Assembly: GCF_014842875.1 (NCBI RefSeq)
Contig: NZ_JACYXZ010000001.1
Coordinates: 186,001 to 250,000, forward strand
Length of the DNA stretch: 64,000 nucleotides
Direction: 5' to 3'
Source of the DNA: Nocardioides donggukensis
GTDB taxonomy: Bacteria; Actinomycetota; Actinomycetes; Propionibacteriales; Nocardioidaceae
The position numbers were made by a program, and so were the translations under genes. This document shows, piece after piece, positions 48,305 through 58,007 of the stretch. The notes under the pieces are model-generated. The model made no database searches and had not been told where the DNA came from. It saw only the letters and a program-made list of their open reading frames with translations. The stretch's first letter is position 1. The number at the start of each line of letters is the position of its first letter.

Positions 48305-48787
48305 TCAGCGGGGAGGCGTGCCCTCGCGGTGGCTGCCGGGGGTCCCGGGAGCGTCCGTGGGCCGGCCGTCGGTCGGCTCGCCGGGAGCGGTGCCCGCGTC
48401 GGCGGTCCCGTCCTGGGGAACGTCGCGGTCCAGCCGTGGCGCGTAGTCGTCGGTCTTGTGGTCGACGTCCGGGTCGAGCCGGTCCGCCTCCCTGACCTGG
48501 TCCTCCTGCTCCGCGTGCTGCATGTCCCGGGCGCGGGCTGCCTCGGCGGCCCGGTGGTCGGCCTGCTCGGCCTCGGCGCGGAGCTTGTCGGCCTCCGCCT
48601 TCGCGGCGCGTGCCTGGGCCTCCTCCTGAGCCAGGCCCCCACTCTGGGCGCGGGCCTCGGACCGCAGCTCCGTGGCCTGGTCCCGACGGCGAGACTTGTT
48701 CTGCTTGCTCATCAACGTCGCGGCCACTGCGACGACGGCGAGCAGGATCACCGCAGCGATGATGATCCAGACCAAGGTCGAGCTCAT
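48305..48787 (-). CDS. Single-pass membrane protein with charged coiled-coil tail
   Basis: 160 residues from ATG 48787, with GGAGGGAG upstream. One N-terminal membrane helix ('TLVWIIIAAVILLAVVAVAA'), then a basic stretch ('SKQNKSRRRDQ'), a long Glu/Ala coiled coil (about 40-100) and an acidic Pro/Gly/Asp-rich tail. Topology would put the coil in the cytoplasm. Similar actinobacterial proteins are annotated as hypothetical. No enzymatic motif is seen. It lies between the IclR gene and the hutH operator. Confidence 0.8.
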   Translation of the reverse strand: MSSTLVWIIIAAVILLAVVAVAATLMSKQNKSRRRDQATELRSEARAQSGGLAQEEAQARAAKAEADKLRAEAEQADHRAAEAARARDMQHAEQEDQVREADRLDPDVDHKTDDYAPRLDRDVPQDGTADAGTAPGEPTDGRPTDAPGTPGSHREGTPPR

Positions 48788-48930
48788 GGAATCTCCCTCC
48801 ACAGCGGGCCCGGGGGTACCCGGGCGAAGTCCGCACTCCTGCTCTTACCCGGATCGGACGCGGAGCATGCATGCCGCCCGGGCACGGCGGCCGGCCGCGC
48901 CTACGGACCTGCCACCCTGCTGACCTGGAA

Positions 48931-48946
48931 GTCTCGGATCCGAGAC
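48931..48946. promoter_or_regulatory. 16-bp perfect palindrome upstream of hutH (hut operator 1)
   Basis: GTCTCGGATCCGAGAC is fully palindromic and lies 55 bp before the hutH ATG. One base differs from the copy at 55266 before the second hut operon. Confidence 0.75.
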
Positions 48947-49001
48947 ATAGTGGGTCGCTCGGGCGTGGTGCGCGGGCGGTCCCGGGAGTTTGGATGGAGC
49001 C

Positions 49002-50563
49002 ATGACTCGAGTCCCTGTCGTGGTCGGCACCGGCCCGCTCGCCTTCGACGACGTGCTCGCGGTGGCGCGGGACGGCGCCCCCGTGACGCTCGCCCCCGAG
49101 GCCCGGGCCGCCATCGACGCCTCACGACGCGTGGTCGAGGCGCTCGCCGGCGCCGAGACCCCGGCGTACGGCATCTCGACGGGGTTCGGTGCCCTCGCCA
49201 CCCGGCACATCCCCACCGAGCAGCGGGCCCAGCTCCAGCGGTCGCTCGTGCGCTCGCACGCCGCCGGCTCCGGACCCGAGGTCGAGCGCGAGGTGACCCG
49301 GGGGCTGATGCTGCTGCGGCTCTCCACGCTGGCCACCGGGCGCACCGGGATCCGGCTCGAGACCGCGCAGCTGCTCGCGGACCTGCTCAGTCACGGGATC
49401 ACCCCGGTCGTCCACGAGTACGGCTCGCTCGGCTGCTCCGGCGACCTGGCGCCGCTCTCGCACTGCGCGCTGGCCCTCATGGGCGAGGGGTCCGTGCGCG
49501 ACGCGGTCGGTGAGCTGATGCCCGCGGCCGCCGCCCTGTCGGGCGCCGGACTGGCGCCGGTGCGGCTCGCCGAGAAGGAGGGCCTGGCGCTGATCAACGG
49601 CACCGACGGCATGCTCGGGATGCTGGTGCTGGCGATCCTCGACCTGCGCCGGCTGCTGCGCACTGCCGACGTCGCCGCCGCCATGTCGGTCGAGGGCCAG
49701 CTCGGCACCGACCGGGTCTTCGCCCCCGAGCTGCAGGCGATCCGGCCGCACCCCGGCCAGGCGTCGTCGGCGGCGAACCTGGTCCGCCTGCTGGCCGACT
49801 CCGGCGTCGTCGCCTCGCACCGGGGGCCGGACTGCAACCGGGTGCAGGACGCCTACTCGCTGCGCTGCTCGCCGCAGGTGCACGGCGCGGCCCGCGACAC
49901 CGTGGAGCACGCCGCCACGGTCGCCGGCCGGGAGCTGTCCGCCGCGGTCGACAACCCGGTGGTGCTCCTCGACGAGGACCTCGCGGCCGGCGGGCGCGTG
50001 GAGTCCAACGGCAACTTCCACGGAGCGCCGGTCGGCTACGTGCTCGACTTCCTGGCCATCGTCGCCGCGGACGTCGCCTCGATGAGCGAGCGGCGCACCG
50101 ACCGGTTCCTCGACCGGGCCCGCAACCACGGGCTCCCGCCGTTCCTGGCCGACGACCCCGGCGTCGACTCGGGGCACATGATCGCGCAGTACACCCAGGC
50201 CGCGGTCGTCTCGGAGCTCAAGCGGCTCGCGGTCCCGGCCTCGGTCGACTCGATCCCGTCCTCGGCGATGCAGGAGGACCACGTGTCGATGGGCTGGTCG
50301 GCGGCCCGCAAGCTGCGGCGCAGCATCGACGGCCTGACCCGCGTCGTCGCGGTCGAGGTGCTCACCGCCACCCGCGCCCTCGACCTGAGGGCACCGCTGG
50401 AGCCGTCGCCGGCCACCGGCGCCGTCGTACGCCGGCTGCGGGAGGCCGGCATCGAGGGCCCCGGGCCGGACCGGCACCTGTCCCCGGAGATCGAGGTCGC
50501 GGTGGACCTCGTCTCCTCCGGCGCCGTGCTCGCGGCCGCCGAAGACGTGATCGGAGAACTCGC

Positions 50564-50567
<4 letters not shown>
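49002..50567 (+). CDS. hutH: Histidine ammonia-lyase
   Basis: 521 residues. It deaminates histidine to urocanate using the MIO cofactor formed from a tripeptide in '[14 protein letters not shown]' (here Cys-Ser-Gly rather than the common Ala-Ser-Gly, a variant I recall from actinobacterial HutH). Other signatures are '[16 protein letters not shown]', '[20 protein letters not shown]' and '[20 protein letters not shown]'. GGATGGAG precedes ATG 49002; a TTG four codons upstream is possible. The stop overlaps hutU by ATGA. A palindromic operator lies 55 bp upstream. Confidence 0.96.
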
Positions 50568-52261
<1,694 letters not shown>

Positions 52262-52281
52262 GACCCCCGCCCGGGGTCCCA

Positions 52282-52299
52282 GCCGGCCCTCAGGCCGGC
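52282..52299. terminator. Hairpin between convergent hutU and the nuclease fusion gene
   Basis: GCCGGCC (52282-52288) pairs with GGCCGGC (52293-52299) around CTCA, about 20 bp past the hutU stop. Probable terminator for one or both genes. Confidence 0.6.
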
Positions 52300-52309
52300 C
52301 GGGTCCGGG

Positions 52310-53590
52310 TCAGTCGGCCAGGTGCGTCCGCGCCAGCACCAGCGGGTGGTCGGTGATCTGCTTCGGCTTCATGCTGGTGTCGACGCTGAGCGTGGTGAAC
52401 CGGGCCTGCCCGGCGGCGAAGATCCAGTCGACCCAGTAGTACTTCGGCATCGCGCAGTCGAACGAGGGGATGCTGTTCGGCGAGATCATCAGCTTGCCCT
52501 CGGTGAGCGGGCAGAAGGCCTTCTCCCGGTCGTTGAAGTCGCCGGTGAGGAACACCGGTCGGCCGCTCGCCCGCAGGTCGATGACCAGCTGCCGCTCACG
52601 CTTGAGCGCCTCGACCCGCCACTTGGCCGACCCGGGGTGGGAGGGCGTGGTGGCCGGGTTGTGCACGTTGATGACGTACGCCGTCCGGCCGGTCTGCTTG
52701 TCCTGGAGCAGGACGTAGGGCATCTGCCGGATCCGACCCTCGAAGTAGGGGACCGGGAAGGTCGCACCCTCGAGCCGACGGAACTGCGACTTGCGCCAGA
52801 CGATCGAGTTCTCCGGGTCGGCCTTCGTGCCCTTCGGGAAGATGCCCCAGCGCCGCTCGGTCAGCTCCTTGAAGAGCGCGCGCTGCTTGCGCTGGAACTC
52901 CTGCAGCCCCACGACGTCGGCGCCGGCGGACTCCAACGCGTCGATGGCCTTGGGCAGGCGGACGTGGTAGTCGGGCCACTTCGCCTTGTTGCCGCCCTTG
53001 GCCGTGTGGCTGGCACCGAGCACGTTGAACGACCCCAGCGTGAAGCCGTCGTCCTTGAACAGCCCCGACGAGTCGACCGGCTTGCCGACGCGTCGGTCCA
53101 GCCAGTCGACCGGGTCGACGCGCCGGCCCTGGGCCACCACGCGCATCCGCATGCCGCACCGGGTCGCCTTGCCCTCGGCGCCGACCCGGCCGATCTCCTG
53201 GCCGGCCTGGATCAGCTGGCCGTCGGCGACCGAGGCGGAGGCGAGGTAGCCGTACTCAGTGCGCACCCCGCCCTGCGTGGTGATCTTGACGTGGTGCTCG
53301 CCGGCCCACGGTGTGCTGGTCAGCCTGGCCACGCCGGGGTGCGCGGCGACGACCGGCGTGCCGCAGGAGGCCCGGAACTCGGCGCTCGGCTTGGTGACCC
53401 GTCCGCTCACGACCCCGTCGGAGGCGGTGGCGGGCAGCGGACGGGAGACGAACGGCGGTCCGGGGTCGTAGGCGGCCGAGGCGCTGCCGGTCGTGCCAGC
53501 CACGAGGGCGACGGGGCCGAGCAGGGCCAGGGTCACGGCGGCGGCGCGTGCGGATCGGCGGCGACGGATGACGAGGTCGAGCGGGGTCAT
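52310..53590 (-). CDS. Exported degenerate LytM/M23 domain fused to endonuclease/exonuclease/phosphatase domain
   Basis: 426 residues. A signal peptide (about 1-40, '…VALVAGTTGSASAA') is followed by an M23-like beta domain (about 65-145; 'GTPVVAAHPGVARLTS', 'VRTEYGYLASASVADGQLIQ', 'QEIGRVGAEGKATRCGMRMR'), in which the usual zinc residues (HxxxD, HxH) are missing. Then comes an EEP domain (about 165-426) with the DNase I-like residues: 'LGSFNVLGASHTAK', 'VVGLQEFQRKQ', 'VFLTGDFNDREKAFC', 'ITDHPLVLARTHL'. An extracellular nuclease or phosphatase tethered by a sugar-binding relic of LytM is the simplest reading. Confidence 0.78.
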   Translation of the reverse strand: MTPLDLVIRRRRSARAAAVTLALLGPVALVAGTTGSASAAYDPGPPFVSRPLPATASDGVVSGRVTKPSAEFRASCGTPVVAAHPGVARLTSTPWAGEHHVKITTQGGVRTEYGYLASASVADGQLIQAGQEIGRVGAEGKATRCGMRMRVVAQGRRVDPVDWLDRRVGKPVDSSGLFKDDGFTLGSFNVLGASHTAKGGNKAKWPDYHVRLPKAIDALESAGADVVGLQEFQRKQRALFKELTERRWGIFPKGTKADPENSIVWRKSQFRRLEGATFPVPYFEGRIRQMPYVLLQDKQTGRTAYVINVHNPATTPSHPGSAKWRVEALKRERQLVIDLRASGRPVFLTGDFNDREKAFCPLTEGKLMISPNSIPSFDCAMPKYYWVDWIFAAGQARFTTLSVDTSMKPKQITDHPLVLARTHLAD

Positions 53591-53711
53591 GGGCGGGTTC
53601 CTCACGGCACATCTCGTGGTCGGGACCGCCCCAATGTGCCGCAACGACTGGCCATTCGTGGTGCTGATGGGAAACTTGTTATATTACACGGTTGTCATTC
53701 AGGCGGGGAGC

Positions 53712-53749
53712 GACGACACCCGTCCGGAACGACGACATCCGTCCGGAAC
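53712..53749. repeat. 19-bp tandem duplication
   Basis: GACGACAcCCGTCCGGAAC at 53712 is repeated at 53731 with one change, followed by GACG. It lies next to the terminator hairpin between two divergently placed minus-strand genes. No function evident. Confidence 0.7.
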
Positions 53750-53755
53750 GACGCC

Positions 53756-53784
53756 GGCCCCCGGACCACAGGGGTCCGGGGGCC
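53756..53784. terminator. 12-bp perfect hairpin after the 47-residue protein gene
   Basis: GGCCCCCGGACC (53756-53767) pairs with 53773-53784 around ACAGG, 24 bp past the stop of the small membrane protein gene on the minus strand. Confidence 0.75.
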
Positions 53785-53807
53785 GAGGTCGCACGTCAGT
53801 GGGTCGA

Positions 53808-53951
53808 TCAATAGACGCGGCGCTTGCTGCCGCCGATCGGGACCAGGTTCAGGATCAGGCCGACGACGAGCAGGATCGCTCCGATCGTCGTCAGGATCGA
53901 GATGCTCGCCACGAGCCCGATGATGAGCAGGATGAGTCCAAGCACGACCAT
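53808..53951 (-). CDS. 47-residue two-helix membrane protein
   Basis: ATG 53951 with GGAGGGAG eight bases upstream. The product is 47 residues with two hydrophobic helices joined by Thr-Thr: 'MVVLGLILLIIGLVASISIL' and 'GAILLVVGLILNLVPIGG', then a basic end SKRRVY. Codon use matches the host. It resembles very small DUF6131-like proteins of actinobacteria. A terminator follows directly, so it is monocistronic. Function unknown. Confidence 0.8.
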   Translation of the reverse strand: MVVLGLILLIIGLVASISILTTIGAILLVVGLILNLVPIGGSKRRVY

Positions 53952-54010
53952 GGGTGTTGCTCCCTCCTTGTAGGTGGGACAGGTCTACCACTATCCGGCG
54001 ACACGTGCGC

Positions 54011-54610
54011 TCACCCCTCGGGGTGGTGTCGGCGCCGGAGCCACCCCCGGCGGCGCCGGGGGGCCGGGTCGCCGGAGTCGGGTCGGTCGCCCTGAGCCCG
54101 GTCGCCCTGGCCTGCGCGGCCGGCCCCTGCCGCGGGTGCGGACCCGGCCCGGCGGCGTACCCGCCGGCGCTCGGCCCACCGGGCCACCTCGGCCTCGACG
54201 TCGCGCTCGGAGGTCACCATCGGCGGCCCGCCGAGCGGCTGGATCCGGGCCGATCGCACCCGCGCGTTGAACTCCTCCACCTCGCGGCGCACCTCGCGCT
54301 CGACGGAGATCCGGTCGAGGACGGCGTCCAGTGCGGCGTCCTCCCGACGGATCGCCAGCGCCGGCGGCAGCACCGAGATGTGCTCCCGCTCCACCAACCG
54401 CTTGAGCCACCAGTCCGGGTCGTGGGCCTCGCCCAGCCCCTCGATCGGCTTGCCGAGCCCGGGCAGGTCGTCGAAGTCGCCGCGCTCCCGGGCGATCCTG
54501 AGCTGCTCCTCGACCCACTGGCCCTGGTGCCGGATGCGGTTCGCCGCGGCGCTGCGGCCGGTGCGGGCGTCGCGGTCGGTCGGCGGGCGTGGAGTCTCCC
54601 GTTCCTCCAT
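54011..54610 (-). CDS. DUF1992 (DnaJ homologue subfamily C28-like) protein
   Basis: 199 residues. The conserved DUF1992 block is complete: 'QWVEEQLRIARERGDFDDLP' followed by 'GLGKPIEGLGEAHDPDWWLK' and 'LVEREHISVLPPALAIRRED'. The C-terminus is a helical arm and an Arg/Gly/Pro tail. The family has no assigned biochemical role; in eukaryotes the domain is part of DNAJC28. It is preceded 24 bp upstream by the nitroreductase gene on the same strand. Confidence 0.88.
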   Translation of the reverse strand: MEERETPRPPTDRDARTGRSAAANRIRHQGQWVEEQLRIARERGDFDDLPGLGKPIEGLGEAHDPDWWLKRLVEREHISVLPPALAIRREDAALDAVLDRISVEREVRREVEEFNARVRSARIQPLGGPPMVTSERDVEAEVARWAERRRVRRRAGSAPAAGAGRAGQGDRAQGDRPDSGDPAPRRRRGWLRRRHHPEG

Positions 54611-54634
54611 GGGCCCACTGTAGGTCGCCGCGGG

Positions 54635-55237
54635 TCACCAGGAGCCGCGGTGGACGACCTCCCCGGTGCCCCGGCGCGACCTGCGCGCGGCCGACCCCGC
54701 GGTGCCGGCGTCCGGCAGCCGGTGGCCCACCGTGATCGCGCCGATGGGGGAGTACTGCTCGGGGACCTCGAACTCCGCCCGGAGCGCGGCCACGCGCTCC
54801 GGCGGGATCCCGAAGAAGCAGGCGCCCAGGCCCTCGTCGACCGCGGTCTGGAGGATCAGCAGGGCGGCCATGCCGGTGTCGATGTCCCAGTACGGCGCCG
54901 GCCAGCGGTCCTCGCTGCGGTCCGCGAAGCCCTTGTCCGGCTCGGCGTACCGGTCCAGGTAGGCGCTCTTGTTCGACAGTGGCACCAGCACGACCGGCGC
55001 GGTGCGCATCCCCTCGAGCCAGTCCGTCTCCGCGCCCGGGTCGGGCGAGGAGGAGCGCCAGAAGCGGTCGACGTCGTCGGGGGTGTCCAGGCGCAGGAAC
55101 GCCCAGCCCTGGCTGAACCCGGCACTGGGGGCGCGGATCGCGTGCTCGAGCATCCGGTCGACGATCGCCTCGTCGACCGGCCGGGCGTCGTACCTGCGGA
55201 TCATTCGGCGTCGTCGGACGACCTCTCGGAACTCCAT
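54635..55237 (-). CDS. Nitroreductase family protein
   Basis: 200 residues, FMN-dependent nitroreductase fold: 'EVVRRRRMIRRYDARPVDEA' (Arg-rich FMN phosphate site), 'HAIRAPSAGFSQGWAFLRLD', 'DIDTGMAALLILQTAVDEGL' and 'GACFFGIPPERVAALRAEFE'. It reduces quinones, nitro compounds or flavins with NAD(P)H. Its start lies about 30 bp from the hut operator at 55266, so the operator could in principle also act on this divergent gene. Confidence 0.85.
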   Translation of the reverse strand: MEFREVVRRRRMIRRYDARPVDEAIVDRMLEHAIRAPSAGFSQGWAFLRLDTPDDVDRFWRSSSPDPGAETDWLEGMRTAPVVLVPLSNKSAYLDRYAEPDKGFADRSEDRWPAPYWDIDTGMAALLILQTAVDEGLGACFFGIPPERVAALRAEFEVPEQYSPIGAITVGHRLPDAGTAGSAARRSRRGTGEVVHRGSW

Positions 55238-55265
55238 GTGGACACCCTGCCATCCCGCGGACCGC

Positions 55266-55281
55266 GTCTCGTATCCGAGAC
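55266..55281. promoter_or_regulatory. 16-bp near-perfect palindrome upstream of the second hut operon (hut operator 2)
   Basis: GTCTCGTATCCGAGAC differs by one base from the copy at 48931 and ends 54 bp before the GTG at 55336, nearly the same distance as upstream of hutH. It supports joint control and the 55336 start. Confidence 0.75.
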
Positions 55282-55335
55282 GGGCCGGGCGGGAGCGTCG
55301 TTGACCGGGTGCCGGCGGGCCGGTGGGATGAGCGG

Positions 55336-56604
55336 GTGAGCTTCGAACAGATGTGGCGCGACCTCGCCCCCGTCGGCCGCTCGGCCGCGAGCGGCGGCTA
55401 CTTCCGCCAGCCCTTCGGCTCGGCCGAGCGCGAGTGCCAGGCCTGGTTCCTCGAGCAGTGCGCCGCCCGCGACCTCGACGTCCGCACCGACGGGAACGGC
55501 AACACCGTCGCCTGGTGGCACCCGCACCCCGCCGCCTTTTCGATAGTCCACGAAGATCGAGTCGCCGGAAGCGCTGATCAGGGGTCCGATCTTCGTGGAC
55601 TATCGGTTGAGGGCGGGGTGGTGACGGGGTCGCACCTGGACTCGGTGCTCGACGGCGGGGCGTACGACGGGCCGTTGGGGGTGGTCTCCGCGCTGGCGGC
55701 GGTGGACCTGCTCCGCGAGCGCGGGATCCGACCGGGCCGGCCGATCGGGGTGGCGACCTTCGCCGAGGAGGAGGGGTCCCGCTTCGGCCTGGCGTGCCTG
55801 GGCTCCCGTCTGCTGACCGGTGCGACCACCCCCGAGCAGGCCCGCGAGCTGCGGGACCGTGACGGCGTGCCGCTGCTCGACGCCATGGCCGGCGCCGGGG
55901 TGGAGCCGGACCTCGGTCGCTCCTCGCTGCTCGACGGCATCGACTGCTTCGTGGAGCTGCACGTCGAGCAGGGCCGGGACCTGGTCCACCGGGACGCGCC
56001 GGTCGGGGTGGCCAGCGAGATCTGGCCGCACGGGCGCTACCGCTTCGACTTCACCGGCGAGGCGAACCACGCGGGCAGCACCCGCATGGAGGACCGGCAC
56101 GACCCGATGCTGACCTATGCGACGACCGTGCTGACGGCCAACGAGCAGGCCCGGGTGCTCGGCCAACGGGCCACCTTCGGCCGGGTCGAGGCGGTCCCCA
56201 ACGGCACCAACGCGGTGCCGTCCCGGGTGACCGCCTGGCTGGACGCCCGCGCCGAGACCGACGCCGCCCTGGCCGACCTGGTGGCCGGGATCGACCGCCT
56301 CGCCCGGGAGCGGGCGGACCGGGACGGCACCGGCCTGGCCGTGACCGCCGAGTCCGTCTCCGGGGCGGTCGGCTTCGCCCCCGACCTGGCGGAGCGGATC
56401 GTCGCCGGACGCGACTGGCCGGTGATCCCGACCCAGGCCGGGCACGATGCCGGTGTGCTCTCGGCGGCCGGCATCCCCAGCGCCATGCTGTTCGTCCGCA
56501 ACCCCACCGGCGTCTCGCACTCGCCGGCCGAGTCGGCGGGGGTCGAGGACTGCCTGGCCGGTGTCGAGGCGCTCGCGGACGTGCTCGCCGGGCTCGCCCG
56601 GTGA
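55336..56604 (+). CDS. M20 family amidohydrolase (allantoate amidohydrolase-like), possible N-formylglutamate hydrolase role
   Basis: 422 residues from GTG 55336; an in-frame GTG at 55309 is less likely. Metal and active-site motifs of the allantoate/N-carbamoyl amidohydrolase group are present: 'VVTGSHLDSVLDGGAYDGPL', 'TFAEEEGSRFG', 'ELHVEQGRDLVHRDAPVGV', 'EANHAGSTRMEDR', 'PTQAGHDAGVL'. Between 'VAWWHPHPAA' and 'VVTGSHLD' about 26 residues are inserted, encoded by a 65-bp palindromic element. It is coupled to hutF (GTGA) and sits where HutG would be expected, so it may release glutamate from N-formylglutamate. That function is inferred. Confidence 0.85.
   Translation: MSFEQMWRDLAPVGRSAASGGYFRQPFGSAERECQAWFLEQCAARDLDVRTDGNGNTVAWWHPHPAAFSIVHEDRVAGSADQGSDLRGLSVEGGVVTGSHLDSVLDGGAYDGPLGVVSALAAVDLLRERGIRPGRPIGVATFAEEEGSRFGLACLGSRLLTGATTPEQARELRDRDGVPLLDAMAGAGVEPDLGRSSLLDGIDCFVELHVEQGRDLVHRDAPVGVASEIWPHGRYRFDFTGEANHAGSTRMEDRHDPMLTYATTVLTANEQARVLGQRATFGRVEAVPNGTNAVPSRVTAWLDARAETDAALADLVAGIDRLARERADRDGTGLAVTAESVSGAVGFAPDLAERIVAGRDWPVIPTQAGHDAGVLSAAGIPSAMLFVRNPTGVSHSPAESAGVEDCLAGVEALADVLAGLAR
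55541..55605. repeat. In-frame palindromic element inside the M20 amidohydrolase gene
   Basis: CGATAGTCCACGAAGATCG (55541-55559) and its exact complement (55587-55605) form a 19-bp perfect stem around 27 nt. GC is clearly lower than the flanks. It replaces a short loop in the protein and keeps the frame open. No other copy is visible in the window. It looks like a small mobile palindrome similar in principle to the Rickettsia palindromic elements. Confidence 0.85.
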
Positions 56605-58007
56605 GCCCGGCGAGCCAAGTGAGCCCGGCGATCGAGGGGGGCGTCGGCTGGCTGCTCGAGCGGGCCTGGGTCGACGGCGCGGTCCGCGACGAGGTGCTGG
56701 TCGAGGTCGCCGACGGCCGGTTCTCGCGGGTGCAGGTCTCCGCCGGCGCGGCGCCGGCGGCCGAGCGGGTCCCCGGCCTGACGCTGCCGGGGCTGGCGAA
56801 CTGCCACTCGCACGCCTTCCACCGGGCGCTGCGCGGCCGCACCCAGCGCGAGCGCGGCAGCTTCTGGACCTGGCGCGAGCAGATGTACGCCGTCGCGGCC
56901 AGGCTGGACCCGGACTCGTACTTCGCGCTGGCCCGGGCGACGTACCGGGAGATGGTCGCCGCGGGGATCAGCACCGTGGGCGAGTTCCACTACCTGCACC
57001 ACCAGCCGGACGGCACGCCGTACGACGAGCCCGACGCCATGGGCCAGGCCCTGGTCGCCGCCGCCCGCGAGGCGGGGCTGCGGATCGCCCTGCTCGACAC
57101 CGCCTACCTCAGCAGCGGATTCGGGAGCCCGGTCGAGGGCGTGCAGCGGCGCTACAGCGACGGTGACGTCGCCGGCTGGGTGGAGCGGTCGACGCGACTG
57201 GCGCGGTCGGTCGCGACCCGGGACGACGTCGTCGCCGGCCGGGCGCTGCACTCGGTGCGGGCGGCCTCCGCGGACCAGATCGCCGACCTCGCGGGCCACA
57301 TCGGGCAGGTCGGGCAGGTCGGGCAGGTCGGGCAGGTCGGGCAGCGTGCCGACCCGCTGCACGTCCACCTCTCCGAGCAGGTCGCCGAGAACGACGCCTG
57401 CCTGGCGGCGCACGGTGTCACCCCGACCCGGCTGCTGCACGACGCCGGCCTGCTCGGCGAGCGGACCACCGTCGTCCACGCCACGCACCTCACCGACGAC
57501 GACATCGCCCGGCTCGGCGGGACCCGGACCCGGGCCTGCTTCTGCCCGACCACCGAGCGCGACCTCGGGGACGGCATCGGCCCCAGTCGCCGGCTCCGGG
57601 ACGCCGGCTCCCCGCTCACCCTGGGCTCGGACAGCCACGCGGTGATCGACCTGTTCGAGGAGATGCGGGCGGTCGAGCTCGATGAGCGGCTGGCGACCCG
57701 GAGGCGCGGCCACTGGTCGGCGGCCGAGCTGCTCGAGGCCGCCACCGGCACCGGGCAGGACAGCCTCGGCTTCCCCGACGCCGGTCGGATCGCGGTGGGG
57801 AACCGCGCCGACCTGGTCACGCTGGACACCGCCTCGGTGCGCACCGCCGGCACCGGGGGCGACGAGGGCACGGCGGTCTTCGCGGCCGCCGCGGAGGACG
57901 TCACCCGGGTGGTGGTCGACGGTCGGGTCGTGGTGCGGCAGGGTGACCGGGAGCAGATCGGCCGTGAGCTCGCGGCGGCCGTCGACCGCCTGTGGGAGGA
58001 CACCTGA
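56601..58007 (+). CDS. hutF: Formimidoylglutamate deiminase
   Basis: 468 residues, amidohydrolase superfamily. It deaminates N-formimino-L-glutamate to N-formyl-L-glutamate. Metal motifs: '[20 protein letters not shown]', '[20 protein letters not shown]', '[17 protein letters not shown]', '[20 protein letters not shown]'. The start GTG 56601 overlaps the upstream stop (GTGA); GTG 56622 is an alternative. Just before 'LHVHLSEQ' the sequence carries an unusual (GQV) repeat from a 9-bp minisatellite. The TGATG overlap with hutI makes this the middle gene of the operon. Confidence 0.93.
   Translation: MSPASQVSPAIEGGVGWLLERAWVDGAVRDEVLVEVADGRFSRVQVSAGAAPAAERVPGLTLPGLANCHSHAFHRALRGRTQRERGSFWTWREQMYAVAARLDPDSYFALARATYREMVAAGISTVGEFHYLHHQPDGTPYDEPDAMGQALVAAAREAGLRIALLDTAYLSSGFGSPVEGVQRRYSDGDVAGWVERSTRLARSVATRDDVVAGRALHSVRAASADQIADLAGHIGQVGQVGQVGQVGQRADPLHVHLSEQVAENDACLAAHGVTPTRLLHDAGLLGERTTVVHATHLTDDDIARLGGTRTRACFCPTTERDLGDGIGPSRRLRDAGSPLTLGSDSHAVIDLFEEMRAVELDERLATRRRGHWSAAELLEAATGTGQDSLGFPDAGRIAVGNRADLVTLDTASVRTAGTGGDEGTAVFAAAAEDVTRVVVDGRVVVRQGDREQIGRELAAAVDRLWEDT
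57303..57344. repeat. 9-bp minisatellite inside hutF
   Basis: GGGCAGGTC is repeated four times in a row and followed by GGGCAG. It encodes a Gly-Gln-Val tract ([14 protein letters not shown]). Copy number changes would keep the frame. Confidence 0.9.

Noticed and set aside
45182-49513. 1443-codon plus-strand frame opposite the dipeptidase and IclR genes
   Set aside because: It runs across three real minus-strand genes, the hut operator and into hutH in another frame; an artefact of GC bias.
55541-55605. Transcription terminator
   Set aside because: It lies in the middle of an intact coding sequence with conserved catalytic motifs on both sides and has no T-run; a mobile palindrome explains it better.
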